This document shows positions 5,254-5,383 of a stretch of 5,383 nucleotides of DNA, piece after piece. Each line of letters opens with the position of its first letter. Position 1 is the stretch's first letter. The notes under the pieces were generated by a model that was not told the origin of the DNA, made no database searches, and saw nothing but the letters and a program-made list of their open reading frames with translations. This DNA comes from an uncultured Selenomonadales bacterium. GTDB taxonomy: Bacteria; Bacillota; Negativicutes; Selenomonadales; Selenomonadaceae. The stretch spans positions 1-5,383 of the forward strand of contig CAMNLS010000102.1 in the NCBI GenBank assembly GCA_946543495.1. Reading direction: 5' to 3'. A program made the translations under genes and the position numbers.

Positions 5254-5383
5254 TTACCGCGCCTCGAATAAGTCTACTTTCTTTTGAGCCGCTCGCGCTA
5301 TGTCGAACATCTTAACCAGCTCCGCAACGGCTTGCGTCGGTGAGATTACTCCTCCTAAGACTGCCTCGCGTATCTCTGGCATA
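5254..5383 (-). CDS. Unrecognised gene, 3' end (may start at 5382 or outside the window)
   Basis: An open frame enters from the right edge and stops at TAA 5256-5254. From the ATG at 5382 it gives 42 residues: MPEIREAVLGGVISPTQAVA, then a mostly helical, charged tail ELVKMFDIARAAQKKVDLFEAR. Any ribosome binding site would lie outside the window, so I cannot tell a 42-residue gene from the tail of a longer one. I do not recognise the family. The last codons (encoding AAQKKVDLFE) are those in the duplicated 29-bp block. Without the 99-bp insertion the same frame would end in ELS rather than EAR, so the present C-terminus appears to be newly made. The absence of any good frame beyond the stop supports the gene ending here. 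Confidence 0.5.
   Translation of the reverse strand, partial: MPEIREAVLGGVISPTQAVAELVKMFDIARAAQKKVDLFEAR
5263..5291. repeat. 29-bp direct repeat, gene-embedded copy
   Basis: This copy lies inside the coding region ending at 5254 and encodes AAQKKVDLFE. The flanking bases on both sides differ from those of the other copy, so the identity ends sharply, as expected of a target duplication or a recent tandem duplication. Confidence 0.9.

Noticed and set aside
5350..5358. AGGAGGAG on the minus strand as a ribosome binding site
   Set aside because: No start codon lies at a usable distance downstream; it falls inside the partial gene as Gly-Gly codons.

Overview
All protein genes I can support lie on the minus strand, so the window is described below in transcription order, from high to low coordinates. 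The gene content points to a flagellated, pilus-bearing member of the Bacillota. The signs are strong GGAGG-type ribosome binding sites, a YvyF-like protein of the flagellar regulon, a MEMO/LigB-AMMECR1 fusion and a Tad-pilus-type protein. I lean towards Negativicutes (Selenomonas relatives). That is an impression from gene style, not a proven placement.

Right end (about 5155-5383): the 3' end of an unrecognised gene stops at 5254. The last codons of this gene are duplicated: a 29-bp perfect direct repeat (5164-5192 and 5263-5291) brackets about 70 bp of non-coding DNA that carries a perfect 21-nt palindrome. This looks like a small insertion or duplication that replaced the natural C-terminus of the gene. 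Next comes a 143-residue double-zinc-knuckle protein resembling YvyF (4662-5093), closed by a good hairpin at 4602-4637.

Middle (3179-4570): a 463-residue two-domain protein with an N-terminal MEMO/LigB-like domain and a C-terminal AMMECR1 domain. It belongs to the AmmeMemoRadiSam set, but no radical SAM partner is in view. Downstream lie about 160 bp of back-to-back hairpins (3005-3167) that encode nothing convincing and resemble a dispersed structured repeat. The last hairpin has a U-rich tail and may act as a terminator.

Left half (791-2952): a tightly packed trio. A 73-residue secreted protein with an Ada-like Cys/His metal site is followed 9 nt later by fmt (Met-tRNA formyltransferase). 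fmt overlaps ruvB (Holliday-junction branch-migration motor) by 16 nt, and ruvB starts at TTG. The trio joins translation initiation, recombination and a small extracytoplasmic protein with no obvious shared pathway, so the link is probably transcriptional or translational coupling only. Neither def nor ruvA/ruvC is present.

Left end (1-790): after ruvB comes a 284-bp intergenic stretch with a possible structured RNA and a convincing sigma-70-type promoter (547-574). This leads into a TadG-like pilus-assembly gene that runs out of the window at base 1.
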